Positions 25,681 through 39,754 of a DNA stretch of 64,000 nt are shown piece by piece; position 1 is the stretch's first letter, and each line of letters opens with the position of its first letter. A model generated the notes under the pieces. It was not told the origin of the DNA and did no database searches. It saw nothing but the letters and a program-made list of their open reading frames with translations. The position numbers and the translations under genes are program-made. The DNA comes from Chamaea fasciata (lineage: Eukaryota > Chordata > Aves > Passeriformes > Sylviidae): contig JARCOQ010000017.1 in NCBI GenBank assembly GCA_029207755.1, positions 1,872,945-1,936,944 on the forward strand, in the 5' to 3' direction.

Positions 25681-26189
25681 ATTAAATCCCTGTTTCCTTA
25701 AATGATCATCCAAAGCCTTTCACCACTTTCTTTTACCAGAAAAGAAAGGGAAGAAGGTAAGAAAAAGGAGAGGAGGTAAAGGAAAAAAAAAAAAATCCAA
25801 CCGAGGGATTCCCCTTGGTTTTGGTAGAGAATTACAATATCGGAACGGAGAGACAAATATTTAGACACTCTCTCTGCATAGAGATTAATGTGAGAGTCAG
25901 AAATACATGGAATCCACTTAAATTGATGTGATTTAGTTATGAATGGTTAAACATAAGTATTCTCTGTCAAATGCCAAAACCTATTGTATTAACTCTTCCC
26001 TCTCCCCAGCCCTCCCGTGTAGCCTCTGAGCCTACTAAATTCTTCCCAGAGCCCAGGGGTCCTCTGTGCTTTGGGGACAGCACAGAATCCCTGGGATCAG
26101 CCTGGGGGGGTTCTTGGCAGCTCCTGGGACAGACCTGCTCAAAGCGGGGAGCCAGGGCACGGCAAAGTGCAAACTGCAAAGTGCAAACT

Positions 26190-26297
26190 GCTCTTCTTGG
26201 GAACATCTGGAGCACAGCAAACTGCAGCCTGCCCTCCTTGGGCACATCTGGAGCACAGCAAACTTCCAACTGCCCTCCTTGGGCACCTCTGGAGGAT
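26190..26297 (+). repeat. 41-bp tandem repeat, ~2.5 copies
   Basis: The core CTTGGGCACATCTGGAGCAC recurs with a 41-bp period, starting at 26196, 26237 and 26278. The third copy is truncated. A short GCAAAGTGCAAACT duplication lies directly upstream (26162-26190). It sits in a GC-rich stretch and generates a spurious open frame. Confidence 0.9.
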
Positions 26298-27183
26298 CCA
26301 GGGCTGGAGCTGAGCCTGTCCCAGAGCCAGCACTCTCCTCACACACCCTGGGTCCTGCCCAGGCCTGCTGTAACCTCAGGAGGCGTTTCCCAGGCACCTC
26401 TGAAACAGCCTTTCACCCTCAGCCTGGCACCAAGGGAGTTCTTTTCCCTTCCATCCCAGCTTGGCTCATCAGCTGCATTCCTGGGAATCAGGAGTGACTC
26501 ACGCTGCATCCCAAATCCTCTGCAAGCTGATCCCTGAGTTAATTCCCGGTCTCTGGGGGTACAACGCACGCTCTGTCCTTGAGAGCAACCCTGAGTAACA
26601 TCCTCTGCGTCCTCTACAGCGCTTTGCAACAAAAAGGTGTATTCGCTTCTTAGTGGAACATCTCACTTGGTTTCAGGGTCACTTCCTGTGACAGCTCAGT
26701 GTCTGTCTTCTTTTTCACCTCGAGATTTAGCAAAATGATGTAATTAGGGTAGCTGTGCTCCTTCACCCAGGCAGCTGGGTTGGAAATCAGGCCACTTTAG
26801 CTCTGCTGACGGAGCAAACTGAAATCAGGCTCTGCCCTGGCCCAAAAGTGACTTTTTTAGGGCCTGGAAATACTGTCGTTGTGTTTAGCCCTCGTGTGAA
26901 TCACTTCCTGTGGATTGATTAGGGAGCACTCGGTTGGATTCTGGTTTCCTGTGGTGCTCAGTGGTATCAAAAGGTGGGATGTTGGTGCTGTGCCATGGGA
27001 ATTGCAACCAGAAAACTTAGCAGAGGCTGAACCTGGACACAGCTGAGTTCAGTTGCCATCACCTCCTGGTACTTCTAAACCTGTTATTTTCAGGTACTCT
27101 CCTGTTCCCGAACAAATATTTGACCTTTTTTGTTCCTTAAAAGAAAAGACACAGGGTAATTTTTCCTGTAAGTTTGATCATTT

Positions 27184-27410
27184 CATAGAGTCATGGAATA
27201 TCCTGAGCTGGAAGGGACCCAGAGAGATCAGCAAAGCCTCTGCCCCAACAACCCCACCCTGTGCATCCATGAGAACACCGTCCAAACACTCCTGGAGCTC
27301 TGGCAGCCTCGGGGCTGTGCCCATCCCTGGGCAGTGCCCAGCACCCTCTGGGGGAAGAACCTTTTCCTAAATCCAACCTAAACTTCCCCTGGCACAGCTT
27401 CATGCCGGGT
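27184..27410 (-). mobile_element. CR1-type LINE 3' end fragment
   Basis: It starts with CATAGAGTCATGGAATATCC, the reverse complement of a CR1 3' terminus, followed by GAGCTGGAAGGGACCCAGAG and, later, GGGGAAGAACCTTTTCCTAA. The 3' end is therefore present and the 5' side is truncated, the usual state of CR1 copies. Confidence 0.88.
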
Positions 27411-29504
27411 TTTTTTCACTGCAGCAATATATTGTACTAACAAAGCTCTCTCAGGAGATCCTGGTGTTTTTTTGGAACCCAGAGGAAGAATTTAAACCAA
27501 AAGCTGAGGCTGGGACAGGGAACAGAAGTGGAAGGGAAGGAGGCAGTGCATATTCCTTTGAATTTATAAACAAGTTCAAGTAAATGACTGTGTTCTCTCC
27601 CCTCTAACTGCTGGTAAATATCTGAGGAAATTGTTTGCAATAGAAATGTTTATTGGGAAAATAAACTTCGGCAAGTACTCAAGGAAAACAAATGGCAGAT
27701 CCAATCAATCCAACACGACAACACATTTGCTTTAGAAATTTGAAGCCGAGCTCTATTTCATGCAATCCAGGGGAAAAAAACCTCCCGTGTACCCGGTGCA
27801 AGTGAACCCGCATCAAAATGTTGTTGGCATTAAGAATCCTTTGCAGAAAAGATTTTGAATTACAAATACTGTGCTGAAGGAAACCTGAAAATTGTCAATG
27901 AGGAGCTGAAAAATCATCAAATAATTTTTACAATGTACTTCTTTGGCTTTGCTGCCTGCACAGGAGTGCTCGTGTTTGTGGAGTCTTTAGATTTTCTGTA
28001 CAGATACGAGCAGATAAAAATATTCATAATCACCTGAAGGGCTGGGAAAAGAGTAGGGTGAAAGGAGAGCTAAGGCCAGGCAGAGGGAAGAATAGAAAAT
28101 ATTTCGTGCAAATAAATAAAGGGAATTTATTATGATTGCTGTGCCTTCTAAAACAGGCCCTGTTGTGCCTCCTCAGCTGTTCGTGGAGTTGTTCCCTCTG
28201 GTAGAAGCTGCTTTCCTTAACCAACAAAAACCTGCTTAGTGCTGCTTGTCCTCTTTTGTTTTGTTTTTATAATTGAGTTTTGCCATGTGTGAAATCCCAG
28301 TATTTTTGTGAAACCACGAGGATTAAATGCTTGACAAATCGGAAAGATTCGGGAATGGCACAAGACTTGGAAAAGCTGGGAGTTCGTTCCCTGACGTTCT
28401 CTCTCGTGTGAGCACACGAACTTTTTAGATCTGCGACTTTCCTTCGAGAAGATTAAGCACAGTGGGGAAAGAGCATCTCTAGGCCTTTCTTTTCTCTCCA
28501 TAGATTCTTTCCTTCAGAAGGGAAACTCTTGGGAACTGCTTTTTTGGGATTTTTCCTCCCACTTCTTGTGCAATGCTAAACGTATTGCTCTGTGCCAGCT
28601 CTGAAAGGGAAAGGAAAGGAAATAATTCAGGTGCTGCTGATGTTTGCAGATGGGCAGGTCAGGCATCCCTTGGTGTGAGTGGGAACAAGTGACTCCTTGA
28701 GCAACGATTTCTTTCTTCCTCAGGGAACTGGAACTTTCTTCTCATCCATATCATAATTTAGGAAATCTTGGATGGATGTGCTTCCCTATGAGCTCCAACA
28801 GCTCTCTGTCGCAGAGCTATCACGATATGCAAACACTTCCTTTCCTAAACCCATCATCCCGGATCTCCGGGAGCAATCCCTGTATTTCTCCGTGCTGCAG
28901 AGATAATAACGGCCCTTCCTTTGTTTTGCCTTCGGAGATTGGCATCTCTGCATCACACAGCCAGCGCCTGAAACAACAGAGCTCTCACCTTGCCTGGGCG
29001 TGGGGACTCTGGCAATGAGCTGGAAGTAAGAACAGGCACCAAAAACAAAAAAAAAAAAAGGAAAGGTAAGCTGAGTGCTAAATACCGAGGAGGTTTTTTT
29101 TCCCAAGAGCACATCCCAGCTTTTCCCAGCGAGGAAACCTCTCCCGGATGCGGCTGGAACTTTTATTCGTGATTTCCACCGGGCTCCCGCAGCCGTTGCC
29201 TGCACTGAAGGTTCCTACTTGGAGTTCGCTTTTTTAATTAAGGCTCTGTATTGTAACTAGTCAATGTACATTATTGGGAGAATGAATGTCAATGCCAGTG
29301 CTTTTTCTTTCTCTCCTTTATCTTTGTCAATGATTCAAAGACATGATTTATGGTTAGTCTCCGTCTTTCAGGATCATCCATCAAGCGCTGGTTTCACTAC
29401 AGGGCTCCAAGTTGTAAATCATGCAGAAAGGCTGTCACTCATCTCGTTTAACCCTTTACACACGGGGATGGAGGAGGCGGGCTCTGCCTCTCGCAGCCGC
29501 GAGA

Positions 29505-29600
29505 AAGAGCAATAAAATGGCCATAAAACTGATGAAGTTAGACTAATCTGCACCATTAATTGTTCCTTGTAATGCAATAATTATTATGAGGGACAATTAA
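29505..29600. promoter_or_regulatory. Candidate conserved non-coding block, 29.5 kb
   Basis: A short, complex AT-rich block with ACTAATCTGCACCATTAATT and ATGCAATAATTATTATGAGG. It may extend upstream to ~29225. Homeodomain-type cores are frequent. Function is inferred only from texture. Confidence 0.25.
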
Positions 29601-29888
29601 AAAAACGGGGCGTGACTCCACCCTCCAAGTTCATCCAGAGAACCCGGAGGACTCCAGGGCTCCATAAAAAGTGTCACATTTTTGTTTTCTCTTTCGAGCT
29701 CCTTTCAGATTTTTTAATGTCCATAACAGACGTGAGCCAAGCTCCTCTTTGGAATCAATCACGGGCTACTTCTGACCATGACCTTGCAGCGACTAAAGGA
29801 GTGCAAAAGCCCATTAGCAGCTGCTATTTTCAGCTCGAAATTAACACTTCTTTTTCTTCTCTCTCCTTTTCCCCACTCCACCCCTCCC

Positions 29889-29937
29889 TTTTTTTTTTCT
29901 TTTTTTTTTTTTTCTTTTTTTTTTTTTTTTCTTTTTT
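29889..29937 (+). repeat. Poly(T) run with rare C
   Basis: A T-rich tract of about 49 bp with three C interruptions. A second such tract lies about 245 bp downstream. The DNA between them has no recognisable repeat body. Confidence 0.95.
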
Positions 29938-30181
29938 GGACAAGAAGACAGCAAAAAATGAAATGTGTAAGTGGCACGGGAGGCCCCACACTTAGCCTTG
30001 TCTCGCAGCCTGGAGGGCTGGTGACAGCTTTGGCCGAGTGGCTGATGGCTCCTCCGTGCTGTCCCCTGCCAGCCCCGGCCGCCGCTCCCGGGTCGCACCC
30101 AGCACCAAATTCCGCACAACGCCTGCACCTGCTCCCAGCACAAAGCCAGGGAGGCTGGCATTAAATAATGAGGTGCTTTTC

Positions 30182-30190
30182 TTTTTTTTT

Positions 30191-30222
<32 letters not shown>
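30182..30222 (+). repeat. Poly(T) run
   Basis: A T tract of about 41 bp with a single C. Confidence 0.95.
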
Positions 30223-30225
<3 letters not shown>

Positions 30226-33107
30226 CTTGCCGCTTTATTTATTTATTTTTTCCGGGCTCCGAGTGTCGGAACTTGGTAATGGAGGGTTATTAATGAAAAA
30301 TATACGTTTGGGGTCTATTTGTTTCCATTCTGCGGTGACTTGATGGCAATTTTAGCCCTGAATTATGTATGGCTCTGTTTTGCCTAGGCAAGCTGATACA
30401 AACAACAAATATAGTTAGAAAAAGATATATCAGTAAATAAACTGAAAGGTTGTAAAATATGAATGTTTATCATCCAGACGCTGCCGCTTCTCTTCTTTTT
30501 TACATGAACTCTACTTGAGATGGTATTTAGGAGCTTGGGACTTCTTCTATTGCAGCAATCTCTGCAGCTTGTCACGAAAACAAATGACACCAGAGGGAAC
30601 CTTGTCTTCCACTGTATTCTTTTGCATGAACCTCCGTCTTCTTAAGGTGCTCATAATTTAAATTTATATCCTGATTTATTGGAAGATGAGATTCCGCCCT
30701 TCTTCCCTCCCAGAGCCATGCTCCTTTTAGCCCAGGCTCCTTCCCTTTCCTGGGGCACTGCTCACCCAGTTGCAGGTGGGCAGGGGAAGGAGGATGGATC
30801 CCATTCCATCCCTCTGGAAGGGCACTGGGAGCTGCTCCCAGCCCTTCCTGAGTGAAGGATAACACCTGCCACTGCTTCTGAGCCTTGAATTTGTAAACAG
30901 GGACTTTTCTGCATCTTACACAGCAGCAGGCTGTGAACTTGGGGGGGAAACAAAGGGAAATTCAATTGTCTGATGGCGTCAAGAGAAACTTTGCATCCTC
31001 CATTCAGGAGACCGAGTCTATTTTCTAAACTATCATCCATTGCGAGCATCATGATAAATTAGCACTTGTTTTATTCTGGACTAAAGTCTCATCCCACAGG
31101 GATCTCCAAGAATTTCTGCTGCTAAAATATAGCATAGAGGAAATTACAATTTTAGCATCTCTCTGCAGTCTTAATTAAGACTGTTCTGATATAAAGCTGT
31201 GGTGTCTAATTACCAGAAAGCTGTCAGAAAGTAACTTTCAAAAACCCTGTGTCAAAAAAGAGTTGGGAAGACTGGAAATATTTATTGAGTAGCAATTTTA
31301 TGGTGCTGGTGGATTTTTTTTTTACGTCTAACAGGCAACATTACTACTAATTCCTGTCTCTCAGTATTCCACCTCTGAGATAAATCCCAGTTCCAGCCCC
31401 TCTTCACCAAACAGCTCCTTTTTGTCCAGGTGACATTGGATAGGTTTTGCTTGAACAAACAGGGGAATGTTTCCTACCATTTTTTTTTAAATCTTGTACA
31501 TTCACAAAGAACTTGAAGTTTTCGATTTCAGTGTATTCCACCTCACAAAGCCCAGTTCTGGCACAAATGTGCCTTTTCCCCTCCAGCAGCAGCAGAAACT
31601 CCGCAGTGCAAAACTCCCAGTTCACCTGCAGCAGATGAGGAATCCTCTTGGAGCTGCATTCCTGCCTCCTGGGGTTCTGTCCTGAAAAAGGACAAAATTT
31701 TTGAGACAAAATCTGCTCTTTTTGCATGGCGAGAATTGGGCAGAGGCTGAGCTGGCTCGGGGAGAGCCCAGGAAGCTCAACCAGCTGTGGTGACCTCTCC
31801 CCAGCCCAGGGACCAGCACTGAGCCCAGGGGTTTGGTTTTGTTCCCAGCTGAAAGTCCCTTTGCAGAGATTTGCATCAGGTTAAAAAAAAAAAAAAACAA
31901 CAAAAAAAACCAAACCCGGGAGAGGTAATATGATGAATGCTGACAGGTACATTTGCTACAATTGATTAAACACTTTTGCCATCCTTAGGATTTTCTTTCC
32001 CCGCCTGGTGCCTTGCAGAGAGAGAGGTGTGAGTGACTTTGTCACTGACATTAAACACTTGTATGTACTTGGAGCTGCAAAATGTTATCCCCAGAGTTTG
32101 TTTACTCGATCTGTATTTCCAATCAGTGCAGAAGGTTTACTAAAGCAGTTCATTACTGATTTATTTATGATGTATTTAGATAGCAAATATGGTTCTGTCA
32201 GCAGTTGCTGGCTAAACAGTGTTGACAGACATTAATAGCATATGGTATAGGAATGGAATTATGATCTTTAAGAGTCTTTGTGTCTCAACATACATTTACA
32301 GTTTGCATCGTTTCTTAGGTGGAGAGACAGAGAACTTCCAAACAAGCGAACACTGTTTCTTTGTGTAACCTTTGGGGTTTGCTGGTGGTGACATTAAAAT
32401 CTTCTGTGCCTGTTTAGCTGTTCAATTTAATGGAAGACAAATTCTCCCAAAGGTTTAATTTATTCTCACAAACTGAAATCACTGCATTCTCACCATGGGA
32501 AATGGCCTTAATTTTCCCAGCCTTCAGTATACATCAAGCATATAATTCATTTCTCCCCCCTCAATACTTCGCTCATTAGAAAACAAAGTTTTTTGATATT
32601 TAAATGTTACATTGGTTTGAGAAACAGATTTCAGCCCTGTAAAGTGCATTTGCAGACATGATTGCCTCCCTGACAGCAATGGGTTTATGCAGGGTGGAAC
32701 AGAAAAACACTTGAATTTTTGACCTTTAATTGTCTGCTTCCTCCAACACCAGCATTTTCTCCAGTGTCAAGGAGAAAAGGCAAGAAATGAGGCTGCTCAT
32801 AGAGGAAGGAAGAAAAGGCAGTGGTGAAACCACCTTGGGGCAGTTGATGCTGGTGGAGGAGGCTGAGTTGCGTTGGGAAGAAGATGAATTTCATATGGGA
32901 GGTTGTCTCTGAATCATGTGAAACAAAGTAGAAAATAGCATGGGAAATCATCTTACCCTTTTTTTTCTTCTTTTATTTTTTTTTTTTTTTAAGATTCATG
33001 ATAACTGAGGAGGTGAAGTGGGAATTCACTGTTTCATTTCCAAAGTAGAGGGCAACACTTTGCCTTCCACAAAATGAAATTAATGCCCCCCCAAAAAATC
33101 TTTGCTG

Positions 33108-33176
33108 GAATTAATGGTTGGGCTCAACGACCGTGGATGTCTTTTCCACCTTAAATGATTCTGTGATCCGTAGGTG
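33108..33176 (+). mobile_element. CR1-type LINE 3' terminal fragment (sense)
   Basis: The sequence GGTTGGGCTCAACGACCGTG, then GTCTTTTCCACCTTAAATGA and TTCTGTGATC, matches the extreme 3' end of CR1 in sense orientation. It is only about 70 bp long. It is the one CR1 piece in the window that is parallel to TSHZ2 transcription. Confidence 0.78.
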
Positions 33177-33645
33177 CCCATCAGACGAAAAGAAACAGCA
33201 CCAGGAGCAAGAGAGAGCCAAGAAAAACAAAACATTGAGCCAATTCTTCCTCTCCCTAAATCCTTTTGCTTCAGAAGAGTTAAACCAGCAAGAAAAATCA
33301 GCTTCTTGTGCATGGAAACATTAATATATCATTAACACCTGAAAAATGATTAGAAATGAAACCCTTTGGGGTCAGGCTTCTCTCCTCAGTGCATGGAGCT
33401 CTATAAACCCCAAGGGTTGGTGGAATCACCTGCCCCTGACACTTTTGGCTGCTTTTCCTCCCAGTGAGTGTTTAAAGACTTGTTTGAAAGGGGCAGAGAC
33501 TAAAACATGGTGAATTCTTAAATAATGGATTAAAAGCGGTTTCAGTCTCCCTGTAACTTCTCCTCTTTAAACATGTTTTCCTCTCTTTGTGCAACCCATT
33601 TCCAGTCAGTGTGTGGGAACTGACTGCACAGAAGGAGCAGTATAG

Positions 33646-33667
33646 TAAAAATAAAATAAAATAAAAT
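33646..33667 (+). repeat. (AAAAT)n microsatellite
   Basis: Four tandem AAAAT pentamers. Confidence 0.9.
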
Positions 33668-36600
33668 TGCAAAATTCCAAAATCCAGATACAGGCTGGTC
33701 AAATTCCAGCTGTGCATTGGTGGTTACAGCAATTAGCCCGTGTAGACAAGGAGAACTGGGAGTTGTTCAAGACAAACCTTGTGCAGGTATTGGCTCGTTC
33801 TGTGGCAGGATTTGCCTTCATTTAAATTTTAGATTGATAAACACATTAAAAATGCATTTTTAAGGTGTTATTGCTGGTAGAAAGAGAAAGAAAACCAGGC
33901 CTAGATGCTTTGAAAGGGAAGCGCTGTTTGGATTTGAACCTAGTGGATAAACTGAAAGTGTTTAGACAGTCTGTAATGAAGTGTTGTTGGCCTCTGGTCT
34001 GTAATAAATGCTTCAATTTTATAGCTCCAAATCAACTTTACCCATAAAATCCTCAGGGACTTTCTCTACTTAGCAAATCAAGTAGGGCTTGGTGTCCACA
34101 GCCAGAGTATCCTGGTGTGTTGTCAATGGGCTCTGCAGAGCTGCACATCCACGGCTCCCACGGATAAAAGCAGCAGAAGTTACAAGTTTTGCTTTCACAT
34201 TATCAGCACCCGGTACAAAACCTGTGCTAGATAAGGTGCACGAGGTTGTTTTTTGTTTTTTTTCTGTCGTGAATAATCAGATTCTTGGTGGCAAATGGAT
34301 TTTCCTGGTTTGAATCCAGGTCTCACTAAAATTATTGGGTGGGTTTCTGTTCAGGAAGTCAAGTTAGTGTGCGAGCCTTTTAATATAAAACTGTGCACTT
34401 CCCACTCTATTTCTTATTTCAATTATTGCTCCAGGGGTCTGTTTAAAATCTGAATGTGCCTCATTCCCATGGAATAAACACAGTTGGAATGTGGATGGAA
34501 ACGCAATGACCAGAATGCCCTGAAATGTTCCTTGTCCCAACCCCTCCCTGCATCTCTCAGAAAGCAGACTGAGCTTTCTCTCTGATTCTCTCCAATAACC
34601 CTGCCCTGCTCGTCCTCCTGATTCCCAGGAGAATTTTGAGGGAAAACCTTTCAGCTCCCCGTGTTGCTGTGGAGGTTGAAGCCCTGCTCACGTTGAAGGG
34701 AACCCTCTCAGAGCCAGCTCTGCTCTGCACTGCTGTGATTGATTTATTCCCTGGTGCTTGTACTTTCACTGATCACTTTCTTATTACTTTCCCACTTCCA
34801 TCCATTTCAGCTTTTCCTCTTTTTCCAGCCATTCCTTACTCCTCTCCTGCTCCCACCTGATGGATTGGCTGCCCCAAGAGTTGATCCTGGCCTGGGGTGG
34901 GCCCTTCCCCAGGAAATAAATGATGCCCCACAGACAGAAAATGATGCCCTAATGAACACCCGGGCCCTTTTGCTCCTCTGCCCAAGTGCTGAATGTTGAT
35001 GAAATGGAGGAAGGAGAAATTAAAACAAAACCCAAGATTTTTGCTTTTTCTGTGGATTTAATCACTTGAAAATTCTTCACTTACCCTTGGGATTACTAGA
35101 ACAATAATTAATGTATTTTAATTCTGTAAACATTTTTAAATAGCCTCCTTTTAAATGGCTTTTTTAATATATATATTTAGACTTGCCTGCAGCAGCAATT
35201 CATCTTTGAAAGTCAGTATTCTGAATAATTTGGTAGAGGTCAGGTGCCCTCTGTTTTGTTTCCTTCCAAGTCTGAGAGGCCCCAGAAAAAAAAAAAAAAA
35301 AAAAGAAAGAAGTGGGGCAGTTCATGAAGTTTTGTCTAAAGTTTTGTTACTCGGTTGTAGAGCTGGCTGGTAGAGGGTTGGGTCGTAGTTAATCCATCCT
35401 TTCAGCTCTTTCAGGACTTCAGTCTGGATTTTTGATCACTGGAGTGTTTTGTGACCTCCTGCAGGCCTCAGATCCACTTCTGCTGGAAATAATAAATGGC
35501 TTTTCTGTACCCTCTGAGGTCCCTCTCTTCGGCGGCGGTGACATCATGGTACCTGTGCCGGAGAAGTTGTTTCTGTCACTAATGACCTCTCTGATTACTG
35601 GAGTTTTTGCCCATAACTCAGAGTTGTTATTTCTTGCTGAGGTTCAGGAAAAGCTGAGCCTGTGCAGCTGCAGCCTCCTGTTGTTGCTGCCTCTTTTTTT
35701 CATGCTCTGTCCGTGTGATAAATGTCAGATATCACTTAGGACAGGGCAGGAATGCAGACTGAGACTGGGCTGATTATGGTCTGTAAATGATCTGTGCACT
35801 GGCCCTGGCTCTCAACCCTTCCTTGGATCATTTGAGACCCAATTTAAAAGAACACAGCTTAATATTTTCATTTCAATGATTTTTTTTTCCCCTTGAAATT
35901 TCCATTATTTTACGAATCTTGATAGATACTTGGACACCGTGTTTATTTTCCATATCAGTTGGAAGTTTTTCCTTTCGACATGGATTGATTTGTTTTGCAC
36001 AAGTTTCTTTGCAGAATGGAGCCAACAGTACTAATTTTACTACTGAAAATTATTAGAATTCTTGCTATTAAAAGCTCTTTACATCTGCAAGGAAACTGTG
36101 GGGCAACATCTCAGATTGGGTGGAAAGAGAGAGGAAAGTGCTGGGGTGAATCAAAGCAGGGAGATTTTGGGGGAAGGAAGAATTTTATTCCATGTTGGTA
36201 AAGGATTTTGGCAGGGCAGTGCTGGTGTTGGAGGCAGTAAATAACTAAAAGAGCAAATAAATAAATCAAATCAATAAATAATGAAATAACAGAGGTAGTA
36301 ATAAACATGCAGTGTGTTTACATTGGTAATCAAGAGAGTGATGGGAGATGATTCCCTCTAATTTCAGGCAAAACTGGTTTCAAGTTTGTGCTCCCACAGC
36401 CACCTGAGGTTGTGCCTCTCAGAGAGAATATTTCAGGCAGGGCCTTAAATTTTTTCCATTTTTGAAGGGGATTTCAAAGGATCACAGGCTGATTCTTCTC
36501 CCAGCCTTGGCTCTGTTGGCTGCAACGAGACAGGAAGGCAGGATCAGACCCTCTGTGTGCCCCTTCCCTGGCAGAGAAATACCCAAATATTCTGGAGGTG

Positions 36601-38821
36601 AATGGAAATGGTCCATATTTTGTGTTAAATTATTAATAATTATAAATTATTGCTAAATTATCGATATTTTGCTCTTTTGGATGGCTTGTTTAGGCACCCC
36701 TCCTTCTGCAAAGGTGTTGTGTCTGCACGTCTGAAGGAGATGTTCTGACCTTTCTCATCTCTGACTGGTGTTGCAAAGATGGAGTGATGTAGAACAGAGA
36801 TTTTGTGACAGAGTAATAATAAGAAAGAATCTGACTGCCAGTTGCTCATTACTGGATCTCTTTTAAATGCCAGAACCTTCTATGTTTGCCTTCAAACAAC
36901 ACTGAGCACCTAAATCACCATAGTAAACAGATACAGAAAGAGACAGAAAGGTTAAAAGTGTACTCATAATCTCTTGCTTTTCCTCCTAAACATGTTTGAT
37001 AGCAATATTGTTTCTTAAAAACAATATGACCTCATTTGTAAAGCAATATTCATGCTAAACTAGTCAGCTGTTAAATATCCCCAGCACTGTGCATTATGAT
37101 GAAGCCAAACCAGAATTTCAATTATTTTCTGGACACATTTAAAATTATAATACTTTACTGGGCTAGTGTTATAGTTCATCCAAATTACTCACAAAGTATC
37201 ATATCAATCTCTGGCAAGTGCTTATTGCTTACATCTCTGGGAAGTTGGTGGAAGGAAGATGCTGTCGGGGGTAATGACCTTCATGCTGCCTTAGTGCTCT
37301 GATGGTGATGTGGCTATAAGTGCAGGCAAGCCTAATGGTCAGGAGTCAACGTTTGCTGGCCATCAGATTTGTCACCAAAGGAGCAGAGCGTCCATTTGGA
37401 CCACCACGTGCAGCAGGACGTTCCTGGAAGGAAAATAAAGAGGGAAATCAGCCGCTTGATGAGCTGCGTGTTCTTCCCTTAACGCCGCCATCCCGGCGAG
37501 GGAAAATTCACACTTCAAAATTATTTGCAGGGGGGTTTTTTGTTGTTTTTTTTTATTGCCTGGAATGCAAGATCAAAACAAAGCAGGCAGATGAGGAAGA
37601 TAGATTTCATTATACTCCCACTTTCTACTTATGTACCTTATCTAAAGAGATGTTGAAAGAGAAATGATGCTGCAGCATTTAACCAACTCTGAGTAACCAG
37701 CACGGATTTATGAGTTTTAGGCAAGTCTGGCTTAAAGCAGATCTAACTGGAGCTGCACTGGGACTGAGTAGCCAAAAGATATCCAAAAGCAAAATCCAAA
37801 GGTTCACTGCTCTTTAGACAGATGTTACAGTCGTGCTCTTTTCAACCATAATAATATTTTCTAAAATTAGCTCTGATAGAAGGTTCTAGGCAACACTTTA
37901 TTGCAAGGGGCTTCTCTTTTATGCGGCATCTTCATCTGGGCAGGAATTCTGAGCTGTAATAAAACATGGGGGAAGTGCTGCTGGCTTCATCCCTGATCAC
38001 TGGATCACCACGTTGAGTCCTCAGGAAACTCGGGATTTTCTGTTACACTTACTGCTCTTACCCCAAAAGGGACAAAGGTTTAGGAGCTCTCTTGAACCGG
38101 GTCTTAACTTCTCCAGGAGACTGAGTGCTCTGTTGGATTTAGCCCAGCTGCTCTGGTTTGAGTTGGACTGGCCAAGAAATAATCACAGCAGTGATACGGT
38201 GTGACTTTTCACAACAGCAATCAAATAATTTGTCTCTCCCGTGGTACAACTGATCGGTTATTAACAGAAACGGCGATTTCCCAGCCTAAACACCCAAACC
38301 CAGCAGCGTGAAGGGCTGGCTCTGCAAGGTCTGAATGTAGCAATGGAAAGGAACCCTGTGGATCTGGTTTTGGAACAAATCTTGTGCTTTCAGGGCTGAG
38401 CTCTTCTCTCTGCCCAAGAGCCTCTCCAGGGAAAGTGCTGGTTGTTGATCTCTCAGGGTTTATTGCGTGTCCTGTGTCCTCCTCCACGTGCAGCACATGC
38501 TCCAAGCCAGGCCCAGCTCTTCCCAAGGAGAATGTGCTGTCCATGAGATAAGCCAGGGATTCAATAGAGACAAGCCAAAAATTTATTCCCTTTTTTTTTT
38601 TTTTTTTTTAGGATAACAAGCAAGTGTCCACAAACATAATCCTCATCTTCTTTCTATTTATAATTGTAGTTAATATAAATGTACTTCATTACTGGAGAGC
38701 AGTCTTCACGGCCATACAATAGCAAACAAATTCTTCAGAAGCATCTTTAATTATTCATTTGGCTGCACTATATTTTATGCTACTTTTCATAAATGTTAAT
38801 CTTTATTATTGCCCTACCAGG

Positions 38822-38862
38822 AAAAAAAAAAAAAAAGAAAAAAAAAAGAAAAAAAAGAAAGG
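38822..38862 (+). repeat. A-rich (A)nG low-complexity run
   Basis: A tracts of 6-14 bases separated by single G bases. Confidence 0.95.
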
Positions 38863-39754
38863 AGGAAAGAAATACCTGTTATTAAATGACCTATCAGGCT
38901 GACATGGATAAATGTTGGTAGCTATTTAATTGTTTCCCATCTGCAGTTTTATACAGTTTCTATCAAACTGAAGGGTAATTTTTTTAGTAGCTGCTTATTT
39001 TAAATGTACAAAACCCTTGTGTGTAATTCCATTAGCTGCCCTACAGCATTGCAATCTACAGTTTCCCTGAGGCTGTTGTGAAATATTGATGAAATCCTTG
39101 CTTTTGTGGCTTCCTCTGATACACTAAACATTTGTCTGATGTTAGTTGAACTTGAATGGATCTGTTCAGAGTTATATCAGTAGTGACTTCAAAGGCTGTA
39201 AGGCTGTTACAGTTTTTTTTTACAAACTGAAGTTTCAAAGCCTTACCATGTGGTACTTTAAAAAAACAAAGTTCATATCAAATGAACCAAAGTGTTAGCA
39301 ATACACTGGTAAGACTCATTACAATTTCAATTTCTATAGATATATATATTTTTTTTGTGATTCTGATTGGTAGCTCATGCCACTGAAAGAAATTTAGATT
39401 GGTACTTAGGGCAACCTAGGATAATGAAAGAGGGAAAACATAATTTGAAACTTGGATTTTAAATGAAGTAATCTATAAATTTACAAAGCCACACTGCTGT
39501 TTTCCGCAACAATAAATAGGACAAGAGAAAACAGAAGAAAGGCAAAGGGAGACAAAAGTTTCAGACTTCTCTTTTCATCAGCAAAGTGATTTACACTGGT
39601 GCAATTAAAGTGACTAATGAGGAAAACATATTTGCTGCTACTGCATCCCTTGGAGTTTTCAGACCATGCTGCATCTTGGGGAGAAGCTTTTGTGCCTGCA
39701 CCAGGAATGGAGTGGAGCTCTCAGTGATGGGCTGGGGATGTGTGGCTGTATCCA

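Larger units (their letters stand above)
22364..27183. other. Non-coding, no gene recognised
   Basis: Unique sequence apart from a short A run near 22709-22731, the purine-rich stretch at 25739-25796, the 41-bp tandem repeat and the candidate block at 25.5 kb listed separately. Confidence 0.6.
27411..33107. other. Non-coding, no gene recognised
   Basis: Unique sequence with several homopolymer runs. A short inverted repeat CTGGGAGC-T-GCTCCCAG occurs at 30825-30841. No coding similarity is recognised. Confidence 0.6.

Noticed and set aside
29889..30222. Two T-rich tracts 245 bp apart as the ends of a minus-strand retroposon
   Set aside because: The sequence between has no recognisable element, there are no target-site duplications, and T runs are common throughout the window.
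34306..34320. B-box-like GGTTTGAATCCAGG as a tRNA or SINE promoter
   Set aside because: No A box at the right distance upstream and no tRNA-like fold. A single 11-bp match is expected by chance in 64 kb.
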